From positions 58,331,591-58,395,590 of the forward strand of contig NC_030811.1 in NCBI RefSeq assembly GCF_001704415.2: a stretch of 64,000 nucleotides of DNA, read 5' to 3'. The position numbers were made by a program, and so were the translations under genes. Shown here piece after piece: positions 21,869-34,470 of the stretch. Below the pieces are notes generated by a model that had not been told where the DNA came from, made no database searches, and saw only the letters and a program-made list of their open reading frames with translations. Source of the DNA: Capra hircus. Lineage: Eukaryota > Chordata > Mammalia > Artiodactyla > Bovidae. Position 1 is the stretch's first letter; each line of letters begins with the position of its first letter.

Positions 21869-22520
21869 ACTCTCTGCAATATACCCCTCAATTTGTTCCC
21901 TATCCTGTCCTTTGGTTGCTACACCTCTCACTGCCAACTCAGATGAACTAAGCCTATCTCACTCTACCTATTCAGCCCAGTCCCAACCTGGCCTCCACTG
22001 CATCCCTAAACTCTGTTCTGGTTCTTTCCTGATTCTATATGATGTCCAGTCTCTTAGATACAGTTGACTTCGTTGTTCCTATTCTCTAATTACGTCCATC
22101 CTTTAGAAGCCTAAATGGCAACTAGTATATAAAGGGAAGAAGAAACGTCCCTAAATAATAAGTGTTTTTATGAAGACCACCAAGCTCTTGCTTTGGACAT
22201 CAGAGTCCTGCTTTCACATAAATATTAACCTGTTCTTAAAAGGTAAATGTGGAAGTTTAGAATTTCCTTCTTGTCATTGCTACAATCTGAAACTCTTCTT
22301 GAAACTCATCAGTGACAATGTAAAATTCGGTAGGAGAAAAATCGTTATGTGTTTATATTTCTTAATTAAGATTACGTACCTGGAGACACAGAAGACAATG
22401 TATTGTATAAATCCATGTATATGAAAGGCCCATCAGAAGGATATTCAGAGAAACATAAAGCTGAGGCAATGTAGGCCTTAATTTTTCTTTCTAAAATCTA
22501 GAAATATTTGTTATAGGGTT
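21869..22520. other. Intergenic DNA, nothing recognised
   Basis: C/T-rich up to about 22080, then AT-rich. No supported coding or repeat feature. Confidence 0.5.
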
Positions 22521-22526
22521 TAGCAT

Positions 22527-22740
22527 AGAGTCTTAGTTGTGAATACAGACAGGGTTTGAAACCTGGCTATCTCACTTACTTTGTAGGTCTCTGAGCATAT
22601 AATTTCTCTAAGCCTCAATTTTCTCATACCTCAAATGGGAATAATAATAGCACATACCTCAAAGAGTTGTTGCAAAGATTAAGTAAGATAATGTATATAA
22701 AGTATATAGATATAGTGTTTTATAAAAGTAAATAAGTATT
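22527..22740 (+). repeat. MIR SINE
   Basis: Contains 'ctcacttactttgtaggtct', 'taatttctctaagcctcaat' and 'aaatgggaataataatagca', the MIR core and 3' part in sense orientation. Confidence 0.75.
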
Positions 22741-23060
22741 ACCATATCAAGGCTCAAGATGGAAATAGAATTATTTATATCATCTTTTTCTTTTCCAGGG
22801 AGTCCAAAGAAACAGCTACAGTTCTTCCGAGGGAAAAAAAGAGGAGATAAAAATAACCCAATTTAAATTGAGAGCCTAAAACCATACAATGCTATCTAAT
22901 AGGCAGAATTATCTTCTTTTTACAGATAAAAAGGAATTTTGAGGCAGGGAGAAGATTTTAGACTGCTCACTCTTAACTCACAAGTACACATGATTTACTC
23001 CCCTGGAAGTCCTCAAAGTTGACAAGTTGGGCCCTAAAAAATGGAAATGAAATATTTTCT
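22741..23060. other. Short unassigned intergenic stretch
   Basis: Purine-rich with no recognised feature. Confidence 0.5.
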
Positions 23061-23069
23061 GGATAGCTT

Positions 23070-23822
23070 TTTTTATGTTTTAAAGTAACAGCTTTAGTGA
23101 TATATAATTCACATAGCATGAAATATACTCTTTTAAAGTGTAGGATTCAGTGACTTTAGTATATTCAGTGTTGAGGTACAATCACTGCTATCTAATTCCA
23201 CATTTTTGCTACCCCGCACCCCCAAAATACATCATACTAGCTAGCTGTCATTCCCATTTCCCCTTCCTTCTATCCGCCTAGCGGTCTGCTTTCTGTCTCT
23301 CTGAGTATCTTTCTACTGGGCATTTCATATAAATGGAATCACACAATATGTTGTTTTTTGTGTCTGGCTTCATTCACCTAGGATAATGTTTTCAAGGTTC
23401 ATCCATGTTTAGCACGTATCAGTACTTCATTTCTTCTTATAGCTAAATAATATTTAGTTACATAAATATAACAAATTTCATTTATCTATTTACCAGTTAA
23501 TGGACACTTGGGTTGTTTCTACTTTTATGGATATTATGAATAATAGGAATATATATATACAAGTTTTTATGCGAACATGTTTTCATTTCTCCCAGATATA
23601 TACCAGGCATAGAACTCCTAGGTCATGTGGTAACTCTACCTTTAACATTTTAATGAACCACCAGACTGTTTTCCAAAGTGGCCAGCCATATCATTTTATA
23701 TTCTCACCTACCAGTGTACAAGGGGTCCAATTTCTTTACATCCTTGCCAACACTTCTTACTCTCAATCTTTTGATTATAGCCATCATAGTGGGTGTGAAC
23801 TGGCAGCTCATTGGCTTTTTAA
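23070..23822 (-). mobile_element. Old L1 (L1M-type) fragment
   Basis: The antisense of L1 ORF2 and 3' UTR reads on the plus strand: 'ggcatttcatataaatggaa', 'tgtctggcttcattcaccta', 'aatggacacttgggttgttt'. The open frame at 23500-23838 is antisense L1 sequence. Cut on the right by a Bov-tA. Confidence 0.85.
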
Positions 23823-23832
23823 AATTGTTGTT

Positions 23833-24043
23833 GTTTAGTCATTAAGTCCTGTTCTGCTCTTTTGTGACCCTATGAACTGTAGCCCACCAGGCTCCTCCTG
23901 TCCATGGGATTTCCCAAGCAAGAATACTGTAGTGGGTTGCCATTTCCTTCTCCAGGCGATCTTTCTGACCCAGGGATTGAACCTACATCTCTTGCATTGG
24001 CTGCTGGGTTCTTTACCACTGAGCAGCTCAGTGGTAAAGGGCT
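23833..24043 (-). mobile_element. Bov-tA SINE
   Basis: Reverse BovA body plus tRNA-side end (ctttaccactgagcagctca). Flanks aattgttgtt (23823-23832) and aattgttttt (24044-24053) look like a target-site duplication. Confidence 0.9.
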
Positions 24044-24445
24044 AATTGTTTTTAATTAATAGACTTTATTTCTTAGAATAGTTTTAGAATTACATAAAAA
24101 CTGAGCAGAAGTACAGAATTCCTATATGTCCCCATATACCCTTCCCCTCTACTGTTGCACACAGTTTTTCCTGTTACTGACATTTTGCACTAGTTTGGTA
24201 CATTTGTTACAATTGATAAATTAATAATGATACATTTTTTATTAACAGGTAATTATAGTTTGCATTATGGCTCACTCTTTGAGCTGTATGGTTCTTTGGG
24301 CTTTGACAAATGCATCATGTCATGTATCCACCATTATAATATCATCAGAATAGTTTCATCACCCTAAAAAGTCTATATGTTTCACCTTTTCATCCCTCTC
24401 TCTTCCCAAGCCTCTGCAAACCACTGATCTTTTTACTGTCTCCAT

Positions 24446-24654
24446 GTGCTTAGTCACTCAGTCATGTCCGACTCTTTGAGACCCCATGGACTATAGTCTG
24501 GCAGGCTCCTTTGTTTGTGGGGGAATTCTCCAGGCAAGAATACTGGAGTGGGTTGCCATGCCCTTCTCCAGGGGATCTTCCCAACCCAGGGATCGAACCC
24601 AGGTCTCCCATATTGCAGGCAGTTTCTTTACCATCTGAGCCACTAGGGAAGTCT
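24446..24654 (-). mobile_element. Bov-tA SINE inserted in old L1
   Basis: A reverse copy with a full tRNA-side end (ccatctgagccactagggaa). Duplication actgtctccat (24435-24445) and gctatctccat (24655-24665). Confidence 0.93.
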
Positions 24655-25338
24655 GCTATCTCCATAGTTTTGCCTTTTCCAGAATGTCATACACAGTGGC
24701 TGTACCATTTTGCATTCTCACCAGCAATAAATGTTATTCTTTGTCCTTATCAGCATTTGGCATTGTTGGTGTTTTGGATTTTAGCCATTCTAACAGGTGT
24801 GTAATGGTATCTCATTGTTGTTTGAATTTGCATTTTCCAAATGACATGTGATGTTGAGCATATTTTAATATTTATTTGCCACCTTTATATATTTTCTTGG
24901 TATGTTGTCTATTCACATAGATCTTTTGCCTGTTAAAAATATGGATTGTTTTCTGATTGATGAGTTTGAATAGGTCTTTCTATATTAATACAAGCCCATT
25001 ATCAGATATGTGTTTTGCAAATATATTCTCCCAGTTGTGGCCAATCTTTTCATTCTCCTAGTAATGTCTTTCTAGAACAATTTTTTTAAAGTGTAATATA
25101 GTCCATCACATTAACTTTTTCTTTAATGGAGCATGCTTTTGACATTGTATCTAAAAATCCAAAATGACCTAGATTCTCTCCTGTTCTCGGAGTTTTGTAG
25201 TTTTGCATTTTACATTGAGATCTGTGATCCATCTGGGGTTAATTTTTGTAAAGGGTGAAAAGTCTTTGTCTAGACCCATTATTTTACATGTGGATATTCA
25301 GTTGTTCTGGCATATTTTTTTTTTAAGTTATAGTTTCT

Positions 25339-25599
25339 GGTTTGGGAGAATGGCACTGAAACATGTATATTATCATGTGAAACGAATCGCCAGTCCAGGT
25401 TCGATGCATGATACAGGCTGCTCAGGGCTACTGCACTGGGATGACCCAGAGAGATGGGATGGGGAGGGAGGTGAGAGGGGGATTCAGGATGGGGAACACA
25501 TGTACACCCGTGGCAGATTCATGTCAATGTATGGCAAAACCAATACAATATTGTAAAGTAATTAGCCTCCAATTAAATAAAATTTTTTATATTAAAAAA
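25339..25599 (+). mobile_element. Ruminant L1 3' end, severely 5'-truncated
   Basis: Contains the 3' UTR text of the ruminant L1 family ('gccagtccaggttcgatgca', 'aggatggggaacacatgtac', 'aatacaatattgtaaagtaa') and an A-rich tail. Exact 14-bp duplication aagttatagtttct at 25325-25338 and 25600-25613. It is inserted in antisense to the older L1. Confidence 0.93.
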
Positions 25600-26245
25600 A
25601 AGTTATAGTTTCTCCACTGAATTGCCTTTGCTTCATTGTCAGGGATCAGATGACTGTATTCATATGGGTTTATTTTCTGGGCTCTCCATTGTGTTTTGTG
25701 GATCTACTTGTCCCTTCTTTCACCAATACCATACTGTCTTTATTAATGTAGCTTTATAGTAAATTTTGAAGTTGAGTACTGTCAGTCCTCCAGCTTTGTT
25801 CTTTTTCAATATTTTGGTTGGCTGTTCTGGGTCTTTTGAATATAAACTTTAGAATCAGTCTGTCGATGGGCACAAAACTCACTGGAATTTTGACTGGAAT
25901 TGTGTTGAGTCTATAAATCCAATTGGTTTTCACTCTTGAGTATCTGTATGCACACATAGAATATATCTCCATTTATTTAGATCTTCTTTGATTTCTTTCA
26001 TCAGCATTTCATCATTTTCTTCATATAGATCTTGTACATATATTATATTTATACCTAAGTATTTCTTCTCTTAGATTTTGTTGCTGATATAAATTATGTT
26101 GTATTTTTAATTTCAAATTATAATTGTTCATTGCTGGTGGATTAGAAATTATTTGATTATTTTTATTGACCTTGCATCCTGTGACCTTGTTATAATTGCG
26201 TATTGTTCTTTGTTTTTTAAGTTTTTTGTTGGTAGCGTGTTAATA

Positions 26246-27430
26246 TCATATATATATTATATATATATTGAGTAAGAATGAGAGGGAAAAAATCCTTAAA
26301 ACTGTAAGCAAATGAAAAAAATGAACCTAGTTGTATTGCAAGTGAATAGCATAACCATATAGGAAGAAAAACTAATCTAATTAACTACTAAACATGTCAT
26401 TTGACTGAATACCCTTAGTTGAGTGAGGAGGGAATGTCTACAAACAAATCCTAAACTTTTAAGAAGATTTATTGTAGTTGTAAGAAATAAGTAATATGAA
26501 ATTATTTGGAGTGTATAGCAGAATTGAGTGAATAAATATGTTGATGTTGTTGAGAGCCAGGATTCTCACTGTGGGAAGAAGGCAGATACAGATATGAAAT
26601 GGGGCAAAGCCTGGAAAAAAATACCCTATGGCAATACATTGGAGTATTGGATATAGCAGCATAAACTCTTAATACATTTCTAATACACATACATATATTT
26701 GAATGTGTATGCTTACATACACTTATGTATCCCTAACTCTGTCAGCTGAAAAGGCCCAGAAACATACCAGAGTGAGTACATCTGGCACCCAGATAATTGG
26801 TTCCTAATACAGTTTCCCAAACTAACAAAGGAATCAAGGCTCTGGTAGGAATTGTTAATTCCAAGGCTAAGGCAGGAAAGGTACAAGATGAACCTGGAAC
26901 AACGTGTTATGCCAGAAACTGAAGAAGTACTTTAAAAAAGCAAATTAGGACATGTCAAGAGGACATAGGAGCCAACTTAAGGGGCTTCCAATGACCAAAT
27001 CTGGGATGTTTTGAGCATCAAAATAACCAAAGGTCATAATAAACTATAAGCCATTGAAAAATAGGAATTATTTTGCTGTTAAAGACAAAGACAGACTGAG
27101 AATCTGTAGGTACCAGATTAGAGGAGACTAAAGAAAGATAATAGCTAAATGCAATATGTGATTCTGAACAGGATCTGATCCTTACTGAGGGAAAAAATAT
27201 GCTACAGAGGACATCACTGGTGTCATTTGACAAAACGGGAGTAATATGATAGATCACAGTATCATACCGTGGTCAAAATTCCTGAAGTAGCTAATTCTGC
27301 TATTGATATTTAATGGAATCATCTCAATTTTAGGAAGTATACTTTGAGTTACTTAGGAGATAATGGGGCCTGATATACGAGCTTACTATAGGGATAATGG
27401 GGCATGATACACGAAGCTTACTGTCAGATG
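26246..27430. other. Intergenic DNA, possibly very old LINE; no gene
   Basis: Begins with a TA-rich run (26250-26272) and continues as AT-rich DNA that may be an unresolved ancient repeat. It ends in a short tandem duplication (27359-27424). Confidence 0.4.
27359..27424. repeat. Tandem duplication, about 33 bp x 2
   Basis: The first unit starts 'gataatggggcctgatatac' (27359) and the second 'gataatggggcatgatacac' (27393). Both end in 'gcttact' with a few differences. Confidence 0.7.
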
Positions 27431-27605
27431 TTCAGAAAACCAACTTGCATGTATGTGTATATGCACTGGCTACTCAGTATGAATCCAAATGATAAATGGA
27501 GCAAAAACTTAACAGTTGGTGAATCTGGGTAGAGAGTATACAGAGTTTCTTTTGTATGTAACTTTTATGCAAGTTTGGAATTATTCCAAATAGAAGATTT
27601 TGTTT
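27430..27605 (+). repeat. Old LINE-type 3' tail (tentative)
   Basis: 'ggtgaatctgggtagagagt' and 'aattattccaaatagaa' match a tail shared with 63580-63690 in this same window, so the two are dispersed copies. The family is probably an old L1/HAL1-type 3' end. Confidence 0.4.
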
Positions 27606-30600
27606 TTAAAGGCTGGTGTTTGGCAGGCACAGAATATTAAGGTTAACAGAACAGACTTCTGAAAGCACAAGGTTTGATAACGTCAAGCATTTTGAGGGAC
27701 TGTTACATGGAAGAAGTATTAAGACTTTGAATCTGGCTAATCTTATTTTGTGTCAGTATGCTTTGTGTAATATCATTATAGCACATCCAAGAGCTCATGA
27801 CTGGAATGAGAGGAGGGAGTTCTTTAAACTTTATGGAGTCTTCAGTATCATTCAGTACAGAAAAGTGCGAAGACTGGTTCGTCAGGTAGAGTGAATGAAT
27901 GAATGAATGAAAAGAACTGGGTGTAGGAAAAATGGGAACTGGTAGCAACTTGAGAGCAGTGTCTTCTCTAAAGACTTTCAAGTACAAAAAGACAAAACCA
28001 AAAAAACCCTGTGTAGTACTCCTGTGGGTTGTGTCTGTTCTGGGAGTGTCTAGTGGGGACCCCTAATCTTGCCTAATCTTCCTCTTTTTATTCCAGGTGA
28101 GGAAAGGGTACCAAAAGTCACAAAGCAAAGTGTGTGAGATAATGAAAGGTGTAAGTGTGTGCATATATATCAAAAACACACCATATTTAATGAAAGAAAT
28201 TAATATTCACACATTTGTACTTCTGTACAATTTTGAGTAATATATAATTTTAAGCTGTTTACAAATAGCATGTAATGCTTCAAATATTACATAATGTTGA
28301 TAATACATTTCTAGCAGAAATAAATATATTGCACTTAAAAAGAACTTCATTAGATGTTACTTCATAGTATTAGGCTTATAACTTCTTTTTTCATAAAACA
28401 TTTCCCATGCCCTTCCCCCCCACCCCAACACACACACTTCATTACAGTGACTGTTCTCACGCAATTCATTAAGCAAATAAACACAGCAAACAATAGAACT
28501 ATGATAGAGTTTACTAAAGAGGCTAGATCAAATTTTATCCTTTAGGAAATGAAAGATTTTCTTTTAGGTTTCTGAAACTAAGAAAAGCAACAACTAAATA
28601 TAGCATTTTAAAGTACCAGAAGTAAAATACAAGTTGTATTTTTTGTCCAGATGTACTATTCACCAAAATGTTTTTATTTTATTATGGGGAGAGGGGATTA
28701 GAATTACCTAAGGGAGAGACAGAGAAATAAAGACCGAAAAATACTTAATGGTCTATCAAATATTAATAAATGAACCTTTGCATATTTAAGCATGATGAAG
28801 AAAGCTAAGTACTGGAATATTTTATAACTGACATGGGATAGTAGTGACAAAAGGATATTATGATTTCCTGAAATTTTAAACATTTTCACCTTCCCTTTGC
28901 TTGTTTACATAAAAATCCTTATTCTAAAATAATATAAAAATTTATAAAATGCATCCTCCACCCAAGCCCAGCTCTCTAAGGGAGGTAGCTGAAACTCTTT
29001 TCTGTCCAGTGCTTTATTTCTGTCCAGTCTAGATGTAGAGTATGATATTGTTTTGTTTGTAGTAATTATCAATTCCATACACATTTAATAATGAAAAGTT
29101 TTCCTTAGTTAATGCGAAATTGAGTAAAAATGTTGTTTTTCTTGTAATACTTGATCCTGCACATTATACAACTGACATTTTGAACTTCAGTTACTAAGTC
29201 ATGGTTTGAGTTTGACCGTGTTTTCAATGGGGTGGTCAAGTCACTGTTTATTTGAAGGTCATTTTCCTCAATATTATTCAACTTAAATATAAGCAGGACA
29301 GCCTGAAAAGCTAATGTGAAATTCAGAACAGGGATAAATATCCTAATATCTCTGTGAAAAATTTTTAGTCTCTATGAATAGGCAGCTGCTTTGCTACTAA
29401 GGATACATATTATTCTTGGGCTTTCGGGGTTTCCACTTTACCCCCCAGGATGGGTACTGTGACTAGAGAAGTGCAATGACAAAGATACAGATAATAGTGG
29501 AGGGAGATGGTTTTGGAATATCTCACAAGTCAGTGTGACTCCTGCACAGGGTATTTACTAGATGATATATCATCATCAGGAAGCTTAATATCTCCTACTC
29601 TGTGCCCAACTACTAGAAATGATGCTTGACCTTTCAGACAATATACCATTCCTATAAATCTACAGTGTAATACAAATTCATTAATGTAGACCTTGTTACT
29701 TAATAATTTGTGATATGTTAGACACAAGCTGGATAGGCTTACCTTTATACTGCCAAGGGTAGGCAAGGGGCAGGGAGTAGATTTACTAAGTAAAAGAAAG
29801 AAAGAGCTTACTCAGAATTATTGATAAAGGTTTTAAAAACATATCACATATATAGGGTCTACTAAGTTATGAATTAATTCTTTTGGGTTAGATAAAGCCA
29901 TTCAGGTAGAGCTGCTTTTTAGCAGCACTACACATTACCCAAGCTTTTTGATACTGTAATATAACTGGGGGATATACCATAAATCATGCTCTTTATCATT
30001 CAATTGCCTTTCTCACTAAATATCTAGTTCTTGCAATTGCTTTTGATAAAACAGGCTTTATAGAGTTTTAAATGTTAAATACCCAAAGAGTTAAATAATA
30101 AACAAATAGAATAGCTCAGAAGGACCCTTGTGGGGCAAACATCTATCCCTAGTTCCCATGACTAGTGATTGATCAGGTTAAGCTCCATTTCACTTGTGCT
30201 TTTACTTTCTTGTTCAAATAATGCTAAATACTTTTTTAAAAAGTATCTGATTTAGAATTTCAGGTGTGAATTTCCAAGAGCATGCTTTGGTGTCTTTGTC
30301 TCTGCTTTTTTCTAAGTATGCTACTTATTTTTAGTCTTATATTGATTAATTACAAAATAAAGTTATGAATTCAGGACTTAATATCATAAAACAATATTTA
30401 ACAAAAATATACAAACCTACTTTGAGACACACCAGTTGGGAAAAATGTCAAAATAGTATTAAAATGATCCGTTCATTCTCCTTGAAAAGAAGATTCAGAT
30501 ATGGGTTCACTTTAGTAGACCAGTCATTTATTAGAGTGTTAAGTAGCATCATATAAAATAGTATTTACTTTTGTTATTCCTGCTTTAAGTAGTAGTACTC

Positions 30601-31712
30601 TATATTAAAAGCACTGACAAACAGGCCAACTATTAAATAGTAAATCCTTATCCTAGCTTCTGTGGATATTTAAACATTATGTATAACTGACATTTTAAAG
30701 AAATGCACATCTGAGCTATGTTTGAAAGCAAACTACCTGTGAATACTATAGAATAACGTGCAAGAAGTTAGAAACAAGCTTACAGTGTCTGCCATAGGAC
30801 TTTGAGATGTTTAGTTAATGCAGCTTCATAAATAAACCTTGGGGTACAGTGGAGAAAGGCAATTGCAAGGTCCAACAATAGCATCAGTTAGACAGGCTGT
30901 GCCAATTATACCTTGTTTCATTGGCTGGAAATGCCCAAGAAAGGCATTTGATATGGAAAAGCCTAACATTAAAACAACCAAATAAAACCCCACTTGAGTT
31001 TGATATGATAAATATATTACATTTTACTTTCAAATACACCTCTACTCTCAGCAGCAAGATTTCCCATCTCTTTGAACAGATTCAATACTTTCATAGTTAG
31101 AACAAAGTAGAATGGATATTACATTAAAAAAAAGAGTATTGGGGAGCTTTGTGAAGAAGCCAAGTTAAATCTTTTATCTAGAGTGCATTATATCTATAGC
31201 TGAAGGACCACAAACTTCATTAAGCCTCTGTTATTAGGGAAATGAACTGTTGCAAAATGCCAAATATACTACCCTGCTTATAAATGCCTACATATATATG
31301 GCTCAAAAATAATACAAGCATAACTATGATATAGTTAAACTATTATAAATATCAAAATAAGGCTTAAGAAGATAGCAAGAGCTGAAAATAAAGTGGATAA
31401 ATTCTTTAGATTTACTTATAAGCACGTTTCAGTCAGGATATCATTGTGTTAACATACAATTTCATATTATGGACCTAGAAGAATGATTGAGTCACTGAAT
31501 GTAACACAGTGAGAAAAAAGAACCAATCAGATATATGAACATATAACTATTCATGACCATAGGTTAAGTGGTTAAGTAGTGGCTATCTGGGCATTGAGAA
31601 TGGTCATTCATAAACCTTGTCAGTCAGTGGCAGTGGCTGATCAACAACAAAGCAAATTTATTGAAAATGAGAATTTGATCTGGTGCATTTTAACATCCAT
31701 AAGGTTTTCCAA
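27606..31712. other. 4.1-kb repeat-poor stretch downstream of TBX20
   Basis: No SINE or LINE insertion is recognisable over about 4 kb, in a window that otherwise averages roughly one ruminant SINE per 3 kb. Open frames (for example 27616-27894, 92 codons, plus) carry no motif I know. The sequence is AT-rich throughout. It may be regulatory DNA of TBX20, but nothing here proves that. Confidence 0.45.
27892..27910 (+). repeat. (GAAT)n microsatellite
   Basis: Nearly five perfect tetranucleotide units. Confidence 0.85.
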
Positions 31713-31926
31713 GGGGCTTCCCTGGTGGCTCAGTGGAAAAGAATCTGCCTGCAATGCAGGAGATGCGGGTTCGATCCCTGGGTTGGGAAGATGCCCTGGA
31801 GAAGGAAATGACAGCCCACTCCAGTATTCTTGCCTGGAGAGTCCCATGGACAGAGGAGCCTGGTAGGGTACAGCCAAGGGGGGTCATAAAAGAGTCAGAT
31901 ACAACTTAGTGATTAAACAACAGCAA
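31713..31926 (+). mobile_element. Bov-tA SINE
   Basis: Head ggggcttccctggtggctca, body ending in 'agagtcagatacaacttagt'. Well preserved. Confidence 0.93.
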
Positions 31927-32785
31927 ACAAAGGTCTCTCAAAGATGAAGCAAAAATGAAGGGGACTTTGGTACTCATGGCAGAAAAATTCCTTTCAGAAC
32001 AGGGCAACCATCTTTTTATTATAGCTGTTAAGTGAAAGAAAGTCTCACATGTCAAGGTGTAGAGACTTTAGAGTGTCCCTCAGTGAATAAGTAAGCAGTG
32101 TATTTACAACGCAGCCTAGAAAAAGAGAACTTCAGTTTTACAATGTAACATACAGAGCCTCTAATTGCACAATTGTATATGGAAAATTTTTCCTACATAG
32201 ATGGCAAATAATTGCAAGAAACAGAATTAGGAAGAAAGAAGACAAGACTGTGAAAAGGAACTTGTCAGGTACTGGCCCTTCAATATTATAGAAAGAACTT
32301 TGTGAAGTCATTACCACCTACTCATCCACAAAATGGGATGCATTAGCATTATCTCAGCTCCTTCCCCAGCAAACCAACACAAAGGAAAACTAAACATGCT
32401 TGAGCTACAGCACTATAAATATTTCTCTATTGGCTCTCGTTTCCACAGACAGAATTGACTTAAGTTAGTCATTATCCATTGTGGTCAGTATGTTATACAG
32501 TATTGCCTCTTTGAAGATTCTTTTAACCTGTGGAAACTGGAAAGAAAACCTATACGTGTTGACTTTATACACTACTGCATTGACACAGCATTTTTAACCA
32601 CTAGGAATAATGCACCTTAAGATTCATCTGCTTTGTATTATTACACTTTCTGGGTAAATTGATATCCTTTTAGTTCCAGGACTTAGGCTGGCTAAGAACT
32701 TTATACTGATCCTCTCTCCAACTCAAAAGCTGTCCCCCAGCTACAGATGAAGCCTGGTCCATGGTGCTTTCCCTCAGTGGTAAGT
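31927..32785. other. DNA directly downstream of TBX20, nothing recognised
   Basis: No repeat or coding feature that I can support; 32310-32380 may be a worn MIR. Confidence 0.45.
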
Positions 32786-32791
32786 TTTATT
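32786..32791 (-). terminator. Candidate TBX20 polyadenylation signal AATAAA
   Basis: AATAAA on the minus strand, 145 nt after the stop codon. If used, the 3' UTR would be only about 160-170 nt. Other AATAAA hexamers occur further downstream, so the real end is uncertain. Confidence 0.4.
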
Positions 32792-32935
32792 GTTGAGTCC
32801 AGCTCTCCTCTTTCATAGGTCCCATGTCTCCTGGAGAGCCCCTGCTCCAACACCCCACACCCCACCCACCCAACCCCGTCCTATATTTCCATACCCATCT
32901 GCACATTCTGGATCTGGACTCTCCTTTTAGAAGAG

Positions 32936-33276
32936 TCATACAAATGGCGTCATCACAGCAGAGGAATGGCGCAGTCCTTGGATAGCAGCATAGGGACCCT
33001 GCTGAAAGTAGTGATGATACCGGGGCATGTGGAATGAGGGGAATGTCGGGCCACTCCCCTGCATGGAGCTGGCAATGGCTGATGGGGTCAGAGGCATGCC
33101 AAGTCGGCTGTATGGTGGCAGAGAGCCCTGTATGGGGTGAGGAATGGGTGTTGCTATGGATGCCGTGCTGGTGCCAAGAGCAGTCAGGGACTGTGGGTGC
33201 TGAAATGCAGGAAAACTGGACGAAGACGATACCCAGGAGCTAAGAGACAAATTATCAGATGTTGTAAAGGCTGATC
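32936..33276 (-). CDS. TBX20: TBX20 last coding exon
   Basis: Acceptor ctttcag (AG at 33278-33277) and stop TGA at 32938-32936. After the split Gly codon it reads S-A-F-T-T-S-D-N-L-S-L-S-S-W-V and on through SLTALGTSTASIATPIPHPI, MPLTPSAIASSMQGSGPTF and RYHHYFQQGPYAAIQGLRHS to the C-terminal S-A-V-M-T-P-F-V. This is the Ser/Pro-rich C-terminal tail of TBX20, which has been linked to activation and repression, and it ends exactly as the family does. 341 nt, that is 113 codons with stop plus two bases, fits the preceding exon's phase. One difference from human as I recall it is FPAFQ in place of FPGFQ. Confidence 0.97.
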
Positions 33277-34074
33277 CTGAAAGGGAAAAAAAAAATCTCA
33301 TTAGACCAGAAACTCTACTTCAACATGCAAATCAAGAATTACGTTATCTGTAAGCATCAATTAAAAAATATAAATATAGATACAGATCTACAGTTTTAAA
33401 AGAGGAACAGTTTAGTCAGAAGGCATCTCCACCTTTCCACACAAGAGGATATCATTTATACTATGTATGGAAGAGAGAACTTGATAAACAGAAAGACTTA
33501 CTCTTTAGATTGCCTGCATACTCTCTGAGAGTGGCTACGGTGCCAGCACCCTGCCTTAAGATAATGACCTGATAGAAGTTCCCTTTAAAGAAGTTCCAAA
33601 TAGCTGATCACTGTCTTAACCTCCAGCATCCCCATATGTAAGGCTGGACAGACAAGCCTCAACAAAGCTACCTGGTTGCTAAAGCCACTGTGAAAACCTA
33701 CAAGAGTGTTTTTCTTTTCTTCTTTAATTTCTTTTTTTTTTTAGCTTCTATAACCCTTTTATTTTTGAAATAATGAGAACATTTACTATGTTGATTATAT
33801 TTAAGACAGATACACAAAAATCAAACATCTTTCAATGTGCCAGCTATACCAGATGTTGAAATGTGGGAGTAATAAACATCAAAAATAAACAATAAATACT
33901 TAGAAATTACTCTAAAGAATGCATGATACTTGAAGTTTTTCACACAACTACTGAAAGATGGAAGGAAAGGTTTTAATAATTGGAGACACATGCCATATTC
34001 TGGGATGAAAAATAAAATGCCTTTTTAAAATTCATTTCTTCCCAAATTAATTTATTGGCTTAGTATAAAGCCAA

Positions 34075-34293
34075 TGAATGGCTTCCCTGGTGGCTCAGAT
34101 GGTAAAGAATCTGTCTGCAATGCAGGTGACCTGAGTTCAATCCCTGGGTTGGGAAGATGCCCTGGAGAAAGAAATGGCAACCCATTCCAGGATTCTTGCC
34201 TGGAGAATTCCATGGACAGAAGAGCCTGGTGGGGTACAGTCCATAGGGTGACAAAGAGTCAAATACAACTGTGTGACTAACACCTTAACTTTC
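34075..34293 (+). mobile_element. Bov-tA SINE in TBX20 intron 7
   Basis: Full head and body. Duplication aaagccaa at 34067-34074 and 34294-34301. Confidence 0.93.
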
Positions 34294-34470
34294 AAAGCCA
34301 AATTTTTTCTACTGTCAATTCAATTTGCAAAATTATCAGGACAAATAATGTTTTGAATATTAAAATATTTTTAATTGTAACAAGCATAGATTTTCCCTAC
34401 CAGATATAAAAACATGTTATCATGTTTTAAAAACAAAATAGTGTGTTTATGAAAATAGCATAGTACTGAG

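Larger units (their letters stand above)
24054..26245 (-). mobile_element. Old L1 (L1M-type), interrupted twice
   Basis: Antisense L1 runs on the plus strand from the 3' UTR ('gtacatttgttacaattgat', 'gtatccaccattataatatc') into ORF2 ('tctcccagttgtggccaatc', 'tttataccaatg'-like region, 'tcattgctggtggattagaa'). Insertions of a Bov-tA (24446-24654) and a young L1 3' end (25339-25599) split it. Heavily diverged with no coding potential. Confidence 0.87.

Noticed and set aside
21029..21946. 305-codon open frame, the longest in the window
   Set aside because: It is the RT N-terminal part of the inverted BovB, and its last 28 or so codons run into flanking DNA past the insertion border.
33034..33243. 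Plus-strand frame over the TBX20 last exon
   Set aside because: Antisense shadow of the TBX20 coding exon.
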